This document shows positions 25,303 to 34,551 of a stretch of 56,741 bases of DNA, piece by piece. Source of the DNA: Gloeobacterales cyanobacterium ES-bin-313. GTDB taxonomy: Bacteria > Cyanobacteriota > Cyanobacteriia > Gloeobacterales > Gloeobacteraceae. The DNA lies in assembly GCA_014379585.1 (NCBI GenBank), contig JACMLN010000123.1, positions 1 through 56,741 of the forward strand. Direction: 5' to 3'. The position numbers and the translations under genes were made by a program. Below the pieces are notes generated by a model, which worked only from the letters and a program-made list of their open reading frames with translations, was not told the DNA's origin and searched no databases. The stretch's first letter is position 1. Every line of letters begins with the position of its first letter.

Positions 25303-26349
25303 ATGCTGCATCGCTCGATCCCCACATCGGAACGCATTAAGTTCAATGCGCTCTGGATGATCAGCCATCTTTTTGGGCCACGCAATGATGATACCTATCT
25401 ATTTGAAAATTCCCTAAAGACGCTCCGTCAGCGGGTAGGTGAGAATCTTGCTAAAGGCCCAAAGGGCAAAATTTTCCCCATCGACCGCGTCGATTCGATT
25501 TCACGGCAAGAATTTCAAGAGAAATACCAGAAGCGCAGTCTGCCTGTTGTGATCACTGGTGCGGCCAAAGAGTGGGTCTGTTGCAAAACTTGGTCTCCGG
25601 AAATGTTCGCAGAGCGTTACGGCGACGACCCAGTGACACTTTTGAGTATGTCCGTCGAAGAAGTTGGCGGTGCAAAGTTCAAGCCGATTGGCGAGACCGT
25701 CTCGTTGCGCGAATTGGTCAAGAGGCTGCGCAGCGGCGAGAAGGATTTTTACTGGCGCTTTAGTCCCTTGCTGCACAATCACCCTGAACTGCAGAAAGAT
25801 TTCGATGACAAGTGGTTGGAGTCCTTTAGAGAAAAGCGTTCAGTGATGAGCCTTTTCCAACTTTTTGTTGGAGCGGGAGGAACCAATACAGCTCTGCACA
25901 ACGCACCAGCTAGCAATCTTTTTGTCCAAGTCTACGGCCAGAAGCATTGGCTGATCTACCCACCTGAGTACAACAGCGTTTTTCACCCACCGCTACGCAG
26001 AGCCCCTTACTTCTTTAGTCACCTCAATCCAGAGCACCCGGATCAACAGAACTATCCTGGCTGTGAGCACTTAGATGGGTACGAAGTTCTGCTCAACCCT
26101 GGGGATGTCCTGTATATTCCGCCCTACGCTTGGCACTACGTTACCAATCCTTCCGATTCCATCGGAGTAGGCTACCGCTGGTTTGCACCACGTGCTGCTA
26201 TGAGTGCCAGTGTCACTCAAACACTTCTCACAGCACTCTCAAGCAATCCACCTGTGATTCGCAATGCCATCAATGCTCGCTTCAAGAAGGGCAACCCTGA
26301 TCTTGTGACCAGCGTTCCAAAAGCTGTGCCTCCCATCCTGCAAGGTTAG
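25303..26349 (+). CDS. cupin-8/JmjC-fold Fe(II)/2-oxoglutarate enzyme with HxA site (candidate halogenase)
   Basis: 348 residues. The double-stranded beta-helix of the cupin_8/FIH type runs from about 75 to 295. Compared with the FIH pattern T-x2-H-x-D-x3-N-x8-K, this protein reads T196, H199, N200, A201, N205, K214, with the distal His278 in PGDVLYIPPYAWH. Iron ligands H199 and H278 and the presumed 2-oxoglutarate residues T196, N205 and K214 are kept, but the carboxylate ligand is Ala201. Loss of that Asp to Ala with the rest retained is the mark of Fe/2OG halogenases such as SyrB2 (HxA), where halide takes the open site. A dead or structural protein is the alternative. Strong Shine-Dalgarno (AGGAG); last gene of the + strand cluster, followed by a hairpin. 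Confidence 0.88.
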   Translation: MLHRSIPTSERIKFNALWMISHLFGPRNDDTYLFENSLKTLRQRVGENLAKGPKGKIFPIDRVDSISRQEFQEKYQKRSLPVVITGAAKEWVCCKTWSPEMFAERYGDDPVTLLSMSVEEVGGAKFKPIGETVSLRELVKRLRSGEKDFYWRFSPLLHNHPELQKDFDDKWLESFREKRSVMSLFQLFVGAGGTNTALHNAPASNLFVQVYGQKHWLIYPPEYNSVFHPPLRRAPYFFSHLNPEHPDQQNYPGCEHLDGYEVLLNPGDVLYIPPYAWHYVTNPSDSIGVGYRWFAPRAAMSASVTQTLLTALSSNPPVIRNAINARFKKGNPDLVTSVPKAVPPILQG

Positions 26350-26354
26350 AAAGC

Positions 26355-26385
26355 GAAGCGGCGTAGTTGCTCACTACGCCGCTTC
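26355..26385. terminator. bidirectional hairpin ending the cluster
   Basis: GAAGCGGCGTAGT and its exact complement form a 13-base-pair stem with a 5-base loop, 5 bases after the cupin-8 stop and 8 bases before the convergent DUF3386 stop. No clear T-run on either strand, so it may rely on the stem alone. Confidence 0.65.
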
Positions 26386-26393
26386 ACGGTTGT

Positions 26394-27041
26394 CTAGAGC
26401 GTGCGCAGATTTTCAAAGGTCAATTCGGTCACTTCCGGTTGATCGCCAACGCGGCTTTGCACAATTTGGCTGCTCATCACCCAGTAGCCTGCAAGTTGGG
26501 TGAAGTTGTCTTCAAATTTGCTTTGGCGGGTGATCTCGCCTGTTCTTGCATTTCTAAACACGGCGTTGTATGCGGTTGAGATATAACCGCTACCTGTATC
26601 GAGTTTTGCAAGATGGTTGATCGTGAAGGACATTGGCCCCATGGTGCGAGCCACGTAGACGACTTGTTGATCCCGAACTTTATAGTGAGAACCCATGGCA
26701 TCGCCGCCGACGAGGATCGGGACAGCGCCCGTTTCGTCAATGTCGCCGTCGATGGTAAAACTGTGCTTGCCGTGGGCAGAAGCGAAGTCAGAACGCTTGC
26801 GGTGAGTAACGACATCACGCAACTGATTTGTGAGCCATTCTTGCGCTTTTGGCTCTTCCGTTTCGACTGAGACGCTCAGATCTTTGCGAATTTCGAGCTT
26901 GCCTGTATGGGTCTGGCCACTCAGTTTGAGAGTGAAGTCTGCGGCGATGCCCGGAAACTGTTCATCCCAGGTATAACGATTTTCATAGGCGGCGCGGAAA
27001 AGCTCCTCTGCCGTTTCTTTGATCTGAAGTTCCGTACTCAT
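26394..27041 (-). CDS. DUF3386 family protein
   Basis: 215 residues from the ATG at 27041 (MSTELQIKETAEEL); a TTG five codons upstream is less likely. The pattern of the N-terminal LFRAAYENRYTW, a central beta-rich lipocalin-like stretch and C-terminal WVMSSQIVQS matches the cyanobacterial and plastid DUF3386 family, whose role is unknown. No signal peptide is seen. It is convergent with the biosynthetic cluster and separated from it by a hairpin, so it is probably an unrelated core gene marking the cluster's right boundary. Confidence 0.75.
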   Translation of the reverse strand: MSTELQIKETAEELFRAAYENRYTWDEQFPGIAADFTLKLSGQTHTGKLEIRKDLSVSVETEEPKAQEWLTNQLRDVVTHRKRSDFASAHGKHSFTIDGDIDETGAVPILVGGDAMGSHYKVRDQQVVYVARTMGPMSFTINHLAKLDTGSGYISTAYNAVFRNARTGEITRQSKFEDNFTQLAGYWVMSSQIVQSRVGDQPEVTELTFENLRTL

Positions 27042-27161
27042 GAATCTGGTTCCCAATAGTTTTTTCTACCTTCGTTATATTAACGACCAAATTTGGTGAA
27101 TCGCAAACGCGCACAGAAGTGATCCCCAGGGTAGGCTGGGTGCGTATTTCCTTAGCGCTCT

Positions 27162-29351
27162 ATGACCACTCATCCCCTGTATGTGGCTTTTATTTGGCAC
27201 CAGCACCAGCCACTTTACCGCAGTACCCTCTCAGGCCGCTACTTGATGCCTTGGGTGAGATTGCACGGTACCAAGGACTACCTCGATCTGCCGCTCCTGC
27301 TTGAGCGCTATCCCAAACTGCATCAGACTTTTAATCTTGTTCCGTCGCTGATTTTGCAGATCGAGGATTACATTGCTGGGCGGGCCATGGATCCTTGGCT
27401 CGAAGTCGCCCTAAAATCTGTAAAGAAACTTAATCTCCCGGAGAAGCAATTTATTATTGAGCGCTTCTTTGATGCCAACTGGGAGAACCTGGTTTATCCT
27501 TATCCACGCTATCGTCAGTTGCTCGAAGCGCGAGAAAAGCTTGGTACGGTCGGTTGTCTCGAAAAGTGGGGGAGCGCCGAGTACGACGACCTGCTCGCCT
27601 GGCACAACCTCTGTTGGTTCGACCCGATCTTCCAGGAAGAAGACCCGGTTATCCGCAAGTGGATCGCGAAAGATCGCGGATTTACTCTCAAAGACCGTCA
27701 ATCGATCTACGCAAAGCAAGTAGAGATCCTCGCGCAAATTCTTGGCAAGCACAGGGCGATGCAAGAAAGCGGTCAGATCGAGGTGATTACGACTCCCTAT
27801 GCCCACCCAATTTTGCCTTTGCTCGCAGATACTGACAGTGCTCGCGTTGCCCACCCCCATCTCCCTCTCCCCCGTGGACGCTTTCGCTGGCCAGAAGACA
27901 TTACGAGCCACCTCCGCCTTGCCACCGAAAATTATCAAGAGCGCTTTGGCGTTGCTCCCCGTGGACTTTGGCCTTCAGAGCAGTCGGTGAGTCCCCTGGT
28001 TCTGCCGGAGGTGGCCAAGGCCGGATTCAAATGGTTAGTCTCCGATGAAGGGGTTCTGGCCTGGTCTTTGGGGACATTCTTTGCGAGGGATGAATACGGC
28101 CACATTCAACAACCCGATCAGTTGTATCGTCCTTACACGGTTAACACGCCCTACGGCTCTTTGAATATGGTCTTTCGAGATCGGCGACTCTCTGATTTGA
28201 TCGGTTTCGACTATGCCAAGCGACCCGCCGCCGAAGCAGCCAACGACCTGATCGAACAATTTGAAGCGATCCAAAGCAAACTGATTGCAGACAAGGCCAC
28301 TGGCCCCCACTTGGTCACTGTGGCTCTCGACGGCGAAAACTGTTGGGAATACTATGACCGCGACGGCAAACCCTTCCTAGAGACGCTCTACGCGCTACTT
28401 TCGCGCCACAGCAATATGAAGCTCGTTACTGTCAGCGAGTATATCGAGCGCTTTGGCACAGAAAGAAAACTCGAACTTGGGACACTCCACAGCGGTTCCT
28501 GGATCAACAGCGACTTTACGACTTGGATCGGTGACCCCATCAAAAATCGCGCCTGGGAATTGCTCTGTCAAGCGCGCCAAGTGCTCGAAGGCCATCCCCG
28601 CGCAAACCAAGCTTCCTGGGATGCAATCTGGGCCGCTGAAGGTTCAGACTGGTTTTGGTGGTTCGGCTACGGCCATTCCTCTTCTCAAGATGCGCTTTTC
28701 GATCAGCTATTTCGAGAACATCTCCAAGCCCTCTACACCTCCCTAGGGGAGGCAATCCCAGCATCGCTCCTGCAGCCTCTAGAACGTCACGATCAACCAG
28801 GGAACCGCGTTCCCCGTGACATCATGCAACCGACCATCGACGGGAGCGGTGCAGACGAAGAATGGGCACGGGCGGGCTACCTTGAGGTGGGTGGAGCACG
28901 GGGCACCATGCACCAAGCGACGACGATTCAGCGCATTTGGTATGGCAGCGACTATGTCAACTTTTATATGCGAGTCGATCCAGGGGTAGGTATGCCCCAA
29001 ACCCTCCAGCTTTACTTGTTCTACCCCAATGCGATCAACTACACTAGCCCAATTTGCCTCGCAGAAACGCCTGATCAGGCTCCCCTTAACTACCGATTCC
29101 GGCACATGATCGAACTGCACCTTGCCCAAGGCGAAACAATTTTTAAAGAAGCCCAAGAGTTTGGTAATTGGGTAGAACGTCCGACACTGACGCGGTTTGC
29201 CGTTGGTCAATGTATCGAGGTGGCGATTCCTTGGCAGGATTTGCAGATGAGTTCTGGGCAACGTGCCGATTGGAGCCTCGTATTGGCCCGCAATAACCGC
29301 TATGAAGCCCATTTTCCGCAAGATGGAACAGTCGAGCTTCAGATTCCGTAA
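27162..29351 (+). CDS. glycoside hydrolase family 57 protein
   Basis: 729 residues. It opens with the GH57 first motif, IWHQHQPLY (residues about 10-18). The block GLWPSEQSVS should hold the catalytic glutamate, and VALDGENCWEYY the acid/base region. GH57 enzymes act on alpha-glucans (amylase, amylopullulanase, branching or transferase activity), so glycogen or starch turnover is expected. The C-terminal 170 residues (from about 560, ATTIQRIWYGSDYVNFYM) look like an extra beta-rich domain often seen on cyanobacterial GH57 proteins. No signal peptide, hence cytoplasmic. It is convergent with chlG. Exact specificity cannot be given. Confidence 0.88.
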   Translation: MTTHPLYVAFIWHQHQPLYRSTLSGRYLMPWVRLHGTKDYLDLPLLLERYPKLHQTFNLVPSLILQIEDYIAGRAMDPWLEVALKSVKKLNLPEKQFIIERFFDANWENLVYPYPRYRQLLEAREKLGTVGCLEKWGSAEYDDLLAWHNLCWFDPIFQEEDPVIRKWIAKDRGFTLKDRQSIYAKQVEILAQILGKHRAMQESGQIEVITTPYAHPILPLLADTDSARVAHPHLPLPRGRFRWPEDITSHLRLATENYQERFGVAPRGLWPSEQSVSPLVLPEVAKAGFKWLVSDEGVLAWSLGTFFARDEYGHIQQPDQLYRPYTVNTPYGSLNMVFRDRRLSDLIGFDYAKRPAAEAANDLIEQFEAIQSKLIADKATGPHLVTVALDGENCWEYYDRDGKPFLETLYALLSRHSNMKLVTVSEYIERFGTERKLELGTLHSGSWINSDFTTWIGDPIKNRAWELLCQARQVLEGHPRANQASWDAIWAAEGSDWFWWFGYGHSSSQDALFDQLFREHLQALYTSLGEAIPASLLQPLERHDQPGNRVPRDIMQPTIDGSGADEEWARAGYLEVGGARGTMHQATTIQRIWYGSDYVNFYMRVDPGVGMPQTLQLYLFYPNAINYTSPICLAETPDQAPLNYRFRHMIELHLAQGETIFKEAQEFGNWVERPTLTRFAVGQCIEVAIPWQDLQMSSGQRADWSLVLARNNRYEAHFPQDGTVELQIP

Positions 29352-29379
29352 AGTGCTTCCAGTCTTGGAAAAGGGTGAT

Positions 29380-30366
29380 TCACACTTGACCAAGTGCCAA
29401 GCCAGCCACCAACATCCCAAAAACTAAGAAAGGCTGAGAACTGGCTTGGTAGCGCACATCGTTCGCAATCGGATCGGCCAGTAAACTGCGCTGGAAGAAG
29501 ATCTGGGGCAAAATCAAAGCGGTAAGAATGCCGCCGTAGACGTAGCGCCCAGTAGCGACCAAGTAGATCAAGATTCCGACTTGGAAGACATCGATCATCA
29601 ATACACAGATCCAGGCTGCTTTTTGAATTCCGAAGGCGACTGGCAACGATTGCAAACCCAATTTTCGGTCTCCTTCGACGCTCTTGAAATCGTTCACGAT
29701 GGCGATCCCCAAGCCTGCAAAGGAATAAAACAGCGTCAAAATCACAATCGTTGGACTCAAAGTTCCAAACAGGGTGTGACCTGCGCACCAGGGCAAAGCA
29801 ATATAACTTGCCCCCAGAGCATAGTTGCCCAGCCAGCCATTCTGCTTCAGCTTCAACGGGGGTGCCGAGTAGATGTAGGCCAGGAAGACCCCGATGAGTG
29901 CCATGCCCGTCAAAGAAAAAGGCACATGGCGATCTGGAAATGCCTGCATGGCCCAAAGATCGAGCACGACAGCCAACCCCAACCCCAAGGCCAAAAGAAC
30001 AAAAATCTGTGCGACTACCTGGGGAATCGTAATCGCTCCCGAAGGAATCGGTCGATAGGGTTCATTGATGGCATCGATCTCACGGTCGTAGTAATCGTTG
30101 AGAGTCTGAGTAAACCCCGCTAACAGCGGGCCACTCAGAACAGCGCAACCGAGTCCCGCCAAAAAATAAGCGCCATTCCACTGAAAACCACCGTTCCAAC
30201 GAAACTGTCCGGCGGAAGCGGCACCGCACAGTACCCCCCACATCAGTGGTATCCACGTCACGGGTTTCATCAGTTGGAGGCGGATTTTCCAAAGCGGACG
30301 CTCCTCGCCCACATCGGCACCACGCATTCCCAACAGTTGCCGTGTCTTGCGTCCTTCTTGCGTCAT
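29380..30366 (-). CDS. chlG: chlorophyll synthase
   Basis: 328 residues, a UbiA-superfamily membrane prenyltransferase. The prenyl-diphosphate motif reads NDYYDREIDAINEPYRP, exactly the ChlG/BchG pattern, and a second Asp-rich site NDFKSVEGD lies further on. It joins phytyl (or geranylgeranyl) diphosphate to chlorophyllide to finish chlorophyll a, in the thylakoid or, in thylakoid-free forms, the cytoplasmic membrane. Several hydrophobic helices fill the rest. The N-terminus (MTQEGRKTRQLLGMRGA) is the usual soluble lead. It shows that the host is an oxygenic phototroph. Divergent from the HTH gene at 30481. Confidence 0.95.
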   Translation of the reverse strand: MTQEGRKTRQLLGMRGADVGEERPLWKIRLQLMKPVTWIPLMWGVLCGAASAGQFRWNGGFQWNGAYFLAGLGCAVLSGPLLAGFTQTLNDYYDREIDAINEPYRPIPSGAITIPQVVAQIFVLLALGLGLAVVLDLWAMQAFPDRHVPFSLTGMALIGVFLAYIYSAPPLKLKQNGWLGNYALGASYIALPWCAGHTLFGTLSPTIVILTLFYSFAGLGIAIVNDFKSVEGDRKLGLQSLPVAFGIQKAAWICVLMIDVFQVGILIYLVATGRYVYGGILTALILPQIFFQRSLLADPIANDVRYQASSQPFLVFGMLVAGLALGQV

Positions 30367-30480
30367 GTTTTACCCCATTCCCTCAGACTCATATTACTTC
30401 CAGGTTTCGAGAGGCTAAGGATCTCTAATGAGGAGAGTGTGTCACCATAGGAAAGCGATAAACCTCAATTCAGGCGCACG

Positions 30481-31971
30481 ATGGCCCGAGCGAAACTCAC
30501 AGATCCCGAAAAGCAAGAAATCCTCCGGCTCTTCAGAGAGTCTGACATCACAGCGACAAAGCTCGCTGAACAGTTCAGCGTCAGTATCAGCACGATCAGC
30601 CGCTTACTAAAAACAGAACTTTCTGACATAGAGTACACCACTTTAAGTTCGAACCGACGCAAGTCTGGGACTGCCTCGGCGACAGCAACAGAGAGTTCTG
30701 AATCCGGTACCCTCGATCTTTTTGAAAATGCATCTGTTGAACAGGTTGCAGAAATGATCGAGATTCCTGAGCCGATTGCCCCTGAAATACAGATCCCTGA
30801 AGCTATAGAAGCAGTTCCTGTAGTCGTCGAAGCAGTTCCTGTGAACATTGAAGAAGTTACTCTGGTGTCTCCTGTGGAGAGTGCTGGAGATGTTGCTGAG
30901 ACTTCGCCAAGCGTGGTCGAGGCAGTTTTCTCGGTAGGCACTGAAGGTTCTGTGGTAGTCGAAGTAGAAACTGCCACTGCCCAAGAACTGCCAATAGTGA
31001 TTGAGGAAGTCGTCGCACCGACCAGCTCTGAAGACCTTCCTGGAGTCACTCAAGAGGCTCCAGTGGCACAGACGAATGGAGTCGTCATTCTTGAACCCCT
31101 TGAGATCCCGATTCCACGCCGCCGCCGTCGTTCTGCAGGTGCAGTGCCAGAAATACCCGTGGTGGTTGAAGAGACAGTTGTAGAAGTCCCAGTAATTGCT
31201 GAAACTCCTGCAATTGCTGAAACTCCTGCGATTGCTGAAACCCCTGCGATTGCTGAAACTCCTGCGATTGCTGAAACTCCTGCCGTCGTCGAAGTCCCTG
31301 CTGCTGCTGTGATCGAGGCGATTTTTGAGGCTGAAGTAGAGGATGCACCAGTTGTCATTGAAGAAACACCAACATCAGAGCAACCGGTTCGCAGTCGAAT
31401 CCTCAAAAAGTCTGAACGGGTTGCTTCTCCACCGCCATCAGAATCTCAAGAGCGTCTGGCCGCACCCCTAGCAGAATTAGAAGCTGAGTTTGCGGCTTCG
31501 CCGGGGCAGTTTGCTGCCGAAGACTTCGATGATGACGAGGATTTCGATGATGTCGAAGAGGATGACGGTAGCGCTCTAGAACCAGAAATAGCGAGTGTCG
31601 AGTCGGCAGTCCCTGTCGAAGTTTTGCCCTTCAGTTCAGCGGAATTTCCCCGGACGTGTTGGGTAATGGTAGACCGTGCTTCTGAGCTACTGACCCGTCC
31701 CCTTGGCGATTTTAATAATATCGGTGCGATTCCTGATACTGAACGTGAAGCAGTGACTTTGCCGATCTTCGAGAATCACCGCCTTGCCCGCCGCTATTCG
31801 AGCAACTACCACCGCCCGCTGCGTCTGCCTGTGCATCTGCTCAATTCCACCCGTCCTTATCTGCTGCGCAAAGGGATTACCCGACTGCTGGTGGGCACTC
31901 AGGTCTACGCCTTAGATCTTGCCGAGGATGGCATTGAGCAGGAGGAGACTGTGGAGTCCGGTTATGACTGA
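30481..31971 (+). CDS. HTH-domain protein with long acidic repeat linker
   Basis: 496 residues. The first 55 (LTDPEKQEILRLFRESDITA, then SVSISTISRLLK) form a helix-turn-helix like that in transposases and regulators. A long Val/Glu/Pro-rich, acidic low-complexity linker (about 60-390) follows, including five tandem copies of AIAETP and an Asp/Glu cluster (DDDEDFDDVEEDD). The last 100 residues (FPRTCWVMVDRASELLTRP and on) are a conserved-looking globular domain. Automatic tools often call such proteins transposases, but no inverted repeats or catalytic domain are present; I regard it as a cyanobacterial DNA-binding protein of unknown role. Its stop overlaps the thiG start by 8 bases, so it is translated with thiG. 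Confidence 0.8.
   Translation: MARAKLTDPEKQEILRLFRESDITATKLAEQFSVSISTISRLLKTELSDIEYTTLSSNRRKSGTASATATESSESGTLDLFENASVEQVAEMIEIPEPIAPEIQIPEAIEAVPVVVEAVPVNIEEVTLVSPVESAGDVAETSPSVVEAVFSVGTEGSVVVEVETATAQELPIVIEEVVAPTSSEDLPGVTQEAPVAQTNGVVILEPLEIPIPRRRRRSAGAVPEIPVVVEETVVEVPVIAETPAIAETPAIAETPAIAETPAIAETPAVVEVPAAAVIEAIFEAEVEDAPVVIEETPTSEQPVRSRILKKSERVASPPPSESQERLAAPLAELEAEFAASPGQFAAEDFDDDEDFDDVEEDDGSALEPEIASVESAVPVEVLPFSSAEFPRTCWVMVDRASELLTRPLGDFNNIGAIPDTEREAVTLPIFENHRLARRYSSNYHRPLRLPVHLLNSTRPYLLRKGITRLLVGTQVYALDLAEDGIEQEETVESGYD
31192..31281 (+). repeat. five tandem 18-base repeats (coding)
   Basis: Five in-frame units of the form GCGATTGCTGAAACTCCT encode AIAETP each (the first begins with Val). 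The units differ by one or two bases. The array can expand or contract in frame and lies in the linker of the HTH protein. Confidence 0.95.
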
Positions 31972-32758
31972 TCTGCTTGAAATTGCAGGCCGACAATTTC
32001 GCTCTCGCCTGATGACTGGGACTGGAAAGTATAAAGATTTTTCGGTGATGGGCGAAGCGATTACTGCGTCTGGATCTGAGATCGTCACTGTTGCTGTTCG
32101 GCGGGTTCAAACAAGTGTTCCCGGGCATGGTGGACTGGGTGAAGCCCTCGACTGGAATAAATTCTGGATGCTGCCGAATACAGCCGGAGCCACAAATGCT
32201 GAAGAAGCAGTGCGTTTCGCCAAATTTGGTCGTGAGTTGGCCAAGATGGTCGGTCAAGAAGACAACAACTGGGTCAAACTCGAAGTTATTCCCGAAACCA
32301 AATATTTGCTTCCCGATCCAATTGGCACCTGCGAAGCGGCAGAAGCGCTGATCAAACTGGGTTTTACAGTGCTGCCCTACATCAATGCCGATTTTCATCT
32401 GGCTCGACGACTCTGGGAAATGGGCTGTGCCACGGTGATGCCCCTTGGTTCGCCCATCGGTTCTGGCCAAGGTCTACAAAATGCGGCGGCGATCCAAATG
32501 ATCATCGCAGAGTCCCCCGTGCCCGTGGTCGTCGATGCTGGTATTCGCCTGCCTTCTGAAGCCTGCCGTGCCATGGAGATGGGAGCCGCTGCCCTTCTAG
32601 TCAACACAGCCATTGCCCAAGCGCAAGATCCTGTTGCTATGGGTTACGCCATGGGACTTGCCTGTCAAGCAGGGCGTTCTGCTGCTCAATCAGGTGCAAT
32701 TCCAATCAAAGCGTATGCTAGTGCAAGTTCTCCTCTAACAGGCATTATTGGCTCATGA
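31964..32758 (+). CDS. thiG: thiazole synthase
   Basis: 264 residues, TIM-barrel ThiG. It makes the thiazole phosphate part of thiamin from 1-deoxy-D-xylulose 5-phosphate, dehydroglycine and ThiS thiocarboxylate. The Schiff-base lysine lies in WVKLEVIPE, and the phosphate-binding loops [13 protein letters not shown] and [11 protein letters not shown] are intact. I choose ATG 31964 (MTDLLEIAG); the family does not need the longer N-terminus from 31919. The ATG overlaps the stop of the HTH gene by 8 bases and its own stop overlaps lipA by 4, making a coupled chain of genes. Confidence 0.95.
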   Translation: MTDLLEIAGRQFRSRLMTGTGKYKDFSVMGEAITASGSEIVTVAVRRVQTSVPGHGGLGEALDWNKFWMLPNTAGATNAEEAVRFAKFGRELAKMVGQEDNNWVKLEVIPETKYLLPDPIGTCEAAEALIKLGFTVLPYINADFHLARRLWEMGCATVMPLGSPIGSGQGLQNAAAIQMIIAESPVPVVVDAGIRLPSEACRAMEMGAAALLVNTAIAQAQDPVAMGYAMGLACQAGRSAAQSGAIPIKAYASASSPLTGIIGS

Positions 32759-33603
32759 CAACAACTCGCCTTCCTGACTGGGTACGCCGCTCGATTGGCA
32801 CCGCATCCCAAGTTTCGACCGTCGAGCAGATCATCAAAAAGCGTGGCATCCATACGATCTGTGAAGAAGGGCGCTGTCCAAATCGGGCTGAGTGTTACGC
32901 CCAGAAAACTGCCACATTTTTGTTGATGGGGCCGGTGTGCACCCGTGCCTGTGGTTTTTGTCAGGTGACGAGCGGCAAAGCCCTCCCCCTCGATCCAGAA
33001 GAACCCCAAAAAGTGGCGGAGTCTGTGTTTCTTTTGGGACTGCGCTACGTCGTCCTCACTTCTGTTGCCCGCGATGACCTTGCGGATCAAGGTGCTGGTT
33101 GGTTCGCCCAGACCATGGACGCAATTCGAGAACGGGTTGAAGAAGTCTCGATTGAAGTCTTGACCCCAGATTTTCGTGGAGAACGAGACTGCATCGCCCG
33201 CGTCGTCGAAGCCCAACCCGTCTGCTACAACCACAATATTGAAACAGTGTATCGCCTGCAAAAGTACGCTCGCCGTGCTGCAAATTATGAACGCAGCCTG
33301 GAAGTCTTAGCCACTGTCAAAGCGCTCGATCCGACAATCTGGACAAAGTCTGGCATCATGCTCGGCCACGGTGAAACAGAAGCAGAAGTGATCGAAACCT
33401 TGCGGGATCTGCGTTCTGTCGGTTGTGACCGAATTACCCTTGGTCAATACCTGCAACCCTCGCGGGAGCACTTGCCTGTGATTCGCTACTGGACTCCAGC
33501 CGAGTTCGACCACTTGGGGGCAGTTGCCCGCGAACTTGGCTTTGCTCATGTCCGTTCAGGACCACTGGTGCGCAGTTCCTATCACGCTGGCGAGCCAGGA
33601 TAA
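32755..33603 (+). CDS. lipA: lipoyl synthase
   Basis: 282 residues, radical-SAM enzyme that inserts two sulfurs into protein-bound octanoyl groups to give lipoate for pyruvate dehydrogenase and the glycine cleavage system. Both Fe-S sets are complete: auxiliary cluster C36-x4-C41-x5-C47 and radical-SAM C62-x3-C66-x2-C69 (CTRACGFC). The C-terminal RSSYHAGE gives the serine ligand of the auxiliary cluster. It overlaps thiG by ATGA and is followed 2 bases later by nadK. Cyanobacteria often carry two lipA genes; this one is full length. Confidence 0.96.
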   Translation: MTTTRLPDWVRRSIGTASQVSTVEQIIKKRGIHTICEEGRCPNRAECYAQKTATFLLMGPVCTRACGFCQVTSGKALPLDPEEPQKVAESVFLLGLRYVVLTSVARDDLADQGAGWFAQTMDAIRERVEEVSIEVLTPDFRGERDCIARVVEAQPVCYNHNIETVYRLQKYARRAANYERSLEVLATVKALDPTIWTKSGIMLGHGETEAEVIETLRDLRSVGCDRITLGQYLQPSREHLPVIRYWTPAEFDHLGAVARELGFAHVRSGPLVRSSYHAGEPG

Positions 33604-33605
33604 TT

Positions 33606-34532
33606 ATGGGTGTGCTCAAAGCGGGAATCATCTACAACGACCTCAAGCCTGTGGCGATGCGGGTCGCCGATGAACTCACAGAAAAGCTCATCGCGGCTGG
33701 AGCACGGGTCTACAAAGCAACAGGTTGGGGTGGCATTCTCGGCTTCCCAAATGTCAACAGCCCTGTCTGCCATACGCCCATCGAGCAACTTGCAGCAGAG
33801 GGCTTCGATGAGGCAATGCAATTCGCCATTGTCTTGGGAGGCGACGGAACCGTCTTAGCGGCTGCCCGTCAAGTTGCCCCTTTCGACATCCCGCTGTTGA
33901 CGATCAACACGGGGCACATGGGTTTTTTGACCGAAGGCTATCTGAATCAGGTCACTCCGGCAGTGGAAGCAGCGATTCGGGGTCAGTTCTTGCTCGAAGA
34001 CCGCTCGATGTTGGAAGTCAAAGTCTTCCGAGAAGAGCGTCTGATTTGGGAAGCTCTGGCACTGAACGAAGCCGTATTGCATAAAGAACCACTTTCGGGA
34101 ATGTGCCACTTTGAGATCACCATTGGTCGCCACAACGCCGTCGATATTGCTGCCGATGGTGTGATCGTCGCCACACCGACAGGTTCAACAGCCTACGCCC
34201 TTTCAGCGGGTGGCCCCGTTGTCACCCCCGATGTGCAAGTACTCCAATTGATTCCGATCTGTCCCCACTCATTGGCTTCCCGTGGACTGGTCTTTGCCGA
34301 CACAGAATCATTGGTGCTGCATCCACCGACGAATCACAACCACTTGATTTTGACCTTGGACGGCAATTCAGGTTGCTATATCAAGCATGGCGATCAAGTG
34401 CGAATTCGCCGTTCCCGCTTCCGTACTCGTCTGATTCGACTGCAACCCCCAGAGTTTTTTGCTTTGCTGCGCGAGAAGTTGGGCTGGGGATTGCCCCATA
34501 TTGCCAAGCCAGATTCTGTGGAATTGCCGTAA
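33606..34532 (+). CDS. nadK: NAD kinase
   Basis: 308 residues. The GGDGT signature is at 78-82, followed by the conserved NTGHMGFL and the NE-type block ALNEAVLHK, then [15 protein letters not shown]. The enzyme phosphorylates NAD+ to NADP+. Cyanobacteria usually have two NAD kinases; the N-terminal extension here (Rossmann start [12 protein letters not shown]) fits the group of about 305 residues. ATG 33606 lies 2 bases after lipA, the end of the coupled HTH-thiG-lipA-nadK row. Confidence 0.95.
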   Translation: MGVLKAGIIYNDLKPVAMRVADELTEKLIAAGARVYKATGWGGILGFPNVNSPVCHTPIEQLAAEGFDEAMQFAIVLGGDGTVLAAARQVAPFDIPLLTINTGHMGFLTEGYLNQVTPAVEAAIRGQFLLEDRSMLEVKVFREERLIWEALALNEAVLHKEPLSGMCHFEITIGRHNAVDIAADGVIVATPTGSTAYALSAGGPVVTPDVQVLQLIPICPHSLASRGLVFADTESLVLHPPTNHNHLILTLDGNSGCYIKHGDQVRIRRSRFRTRLIRLQPPEFFALLREKLGWGLPHIAKPDSVELP

Positions 34533-34551
34533 ACTTTGGGCTGATAACTTT

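Noticed and set aside
3366-26349. Flavin-dependent or ferritin-like (CylC-type) halogenase in the cluster
   Set aside because: No gene with the FAD halogenase motifs or a ferritin-like diiron pattern was found; the only halogenase candidate is the HxA cupin-8 protein.
31192-31281. CRISPR-like short repeat array
   Set aside because: The units are contiguous, in frame and lack spacers; they encode AIAETP repeats.
30481-31971. Transposase gene/insertion sequence
   Set aside because: Only the HTH part is transposase-like; there is no DDE or other catalytic domain, and no terminal inverted repeats or target duplications were seen.
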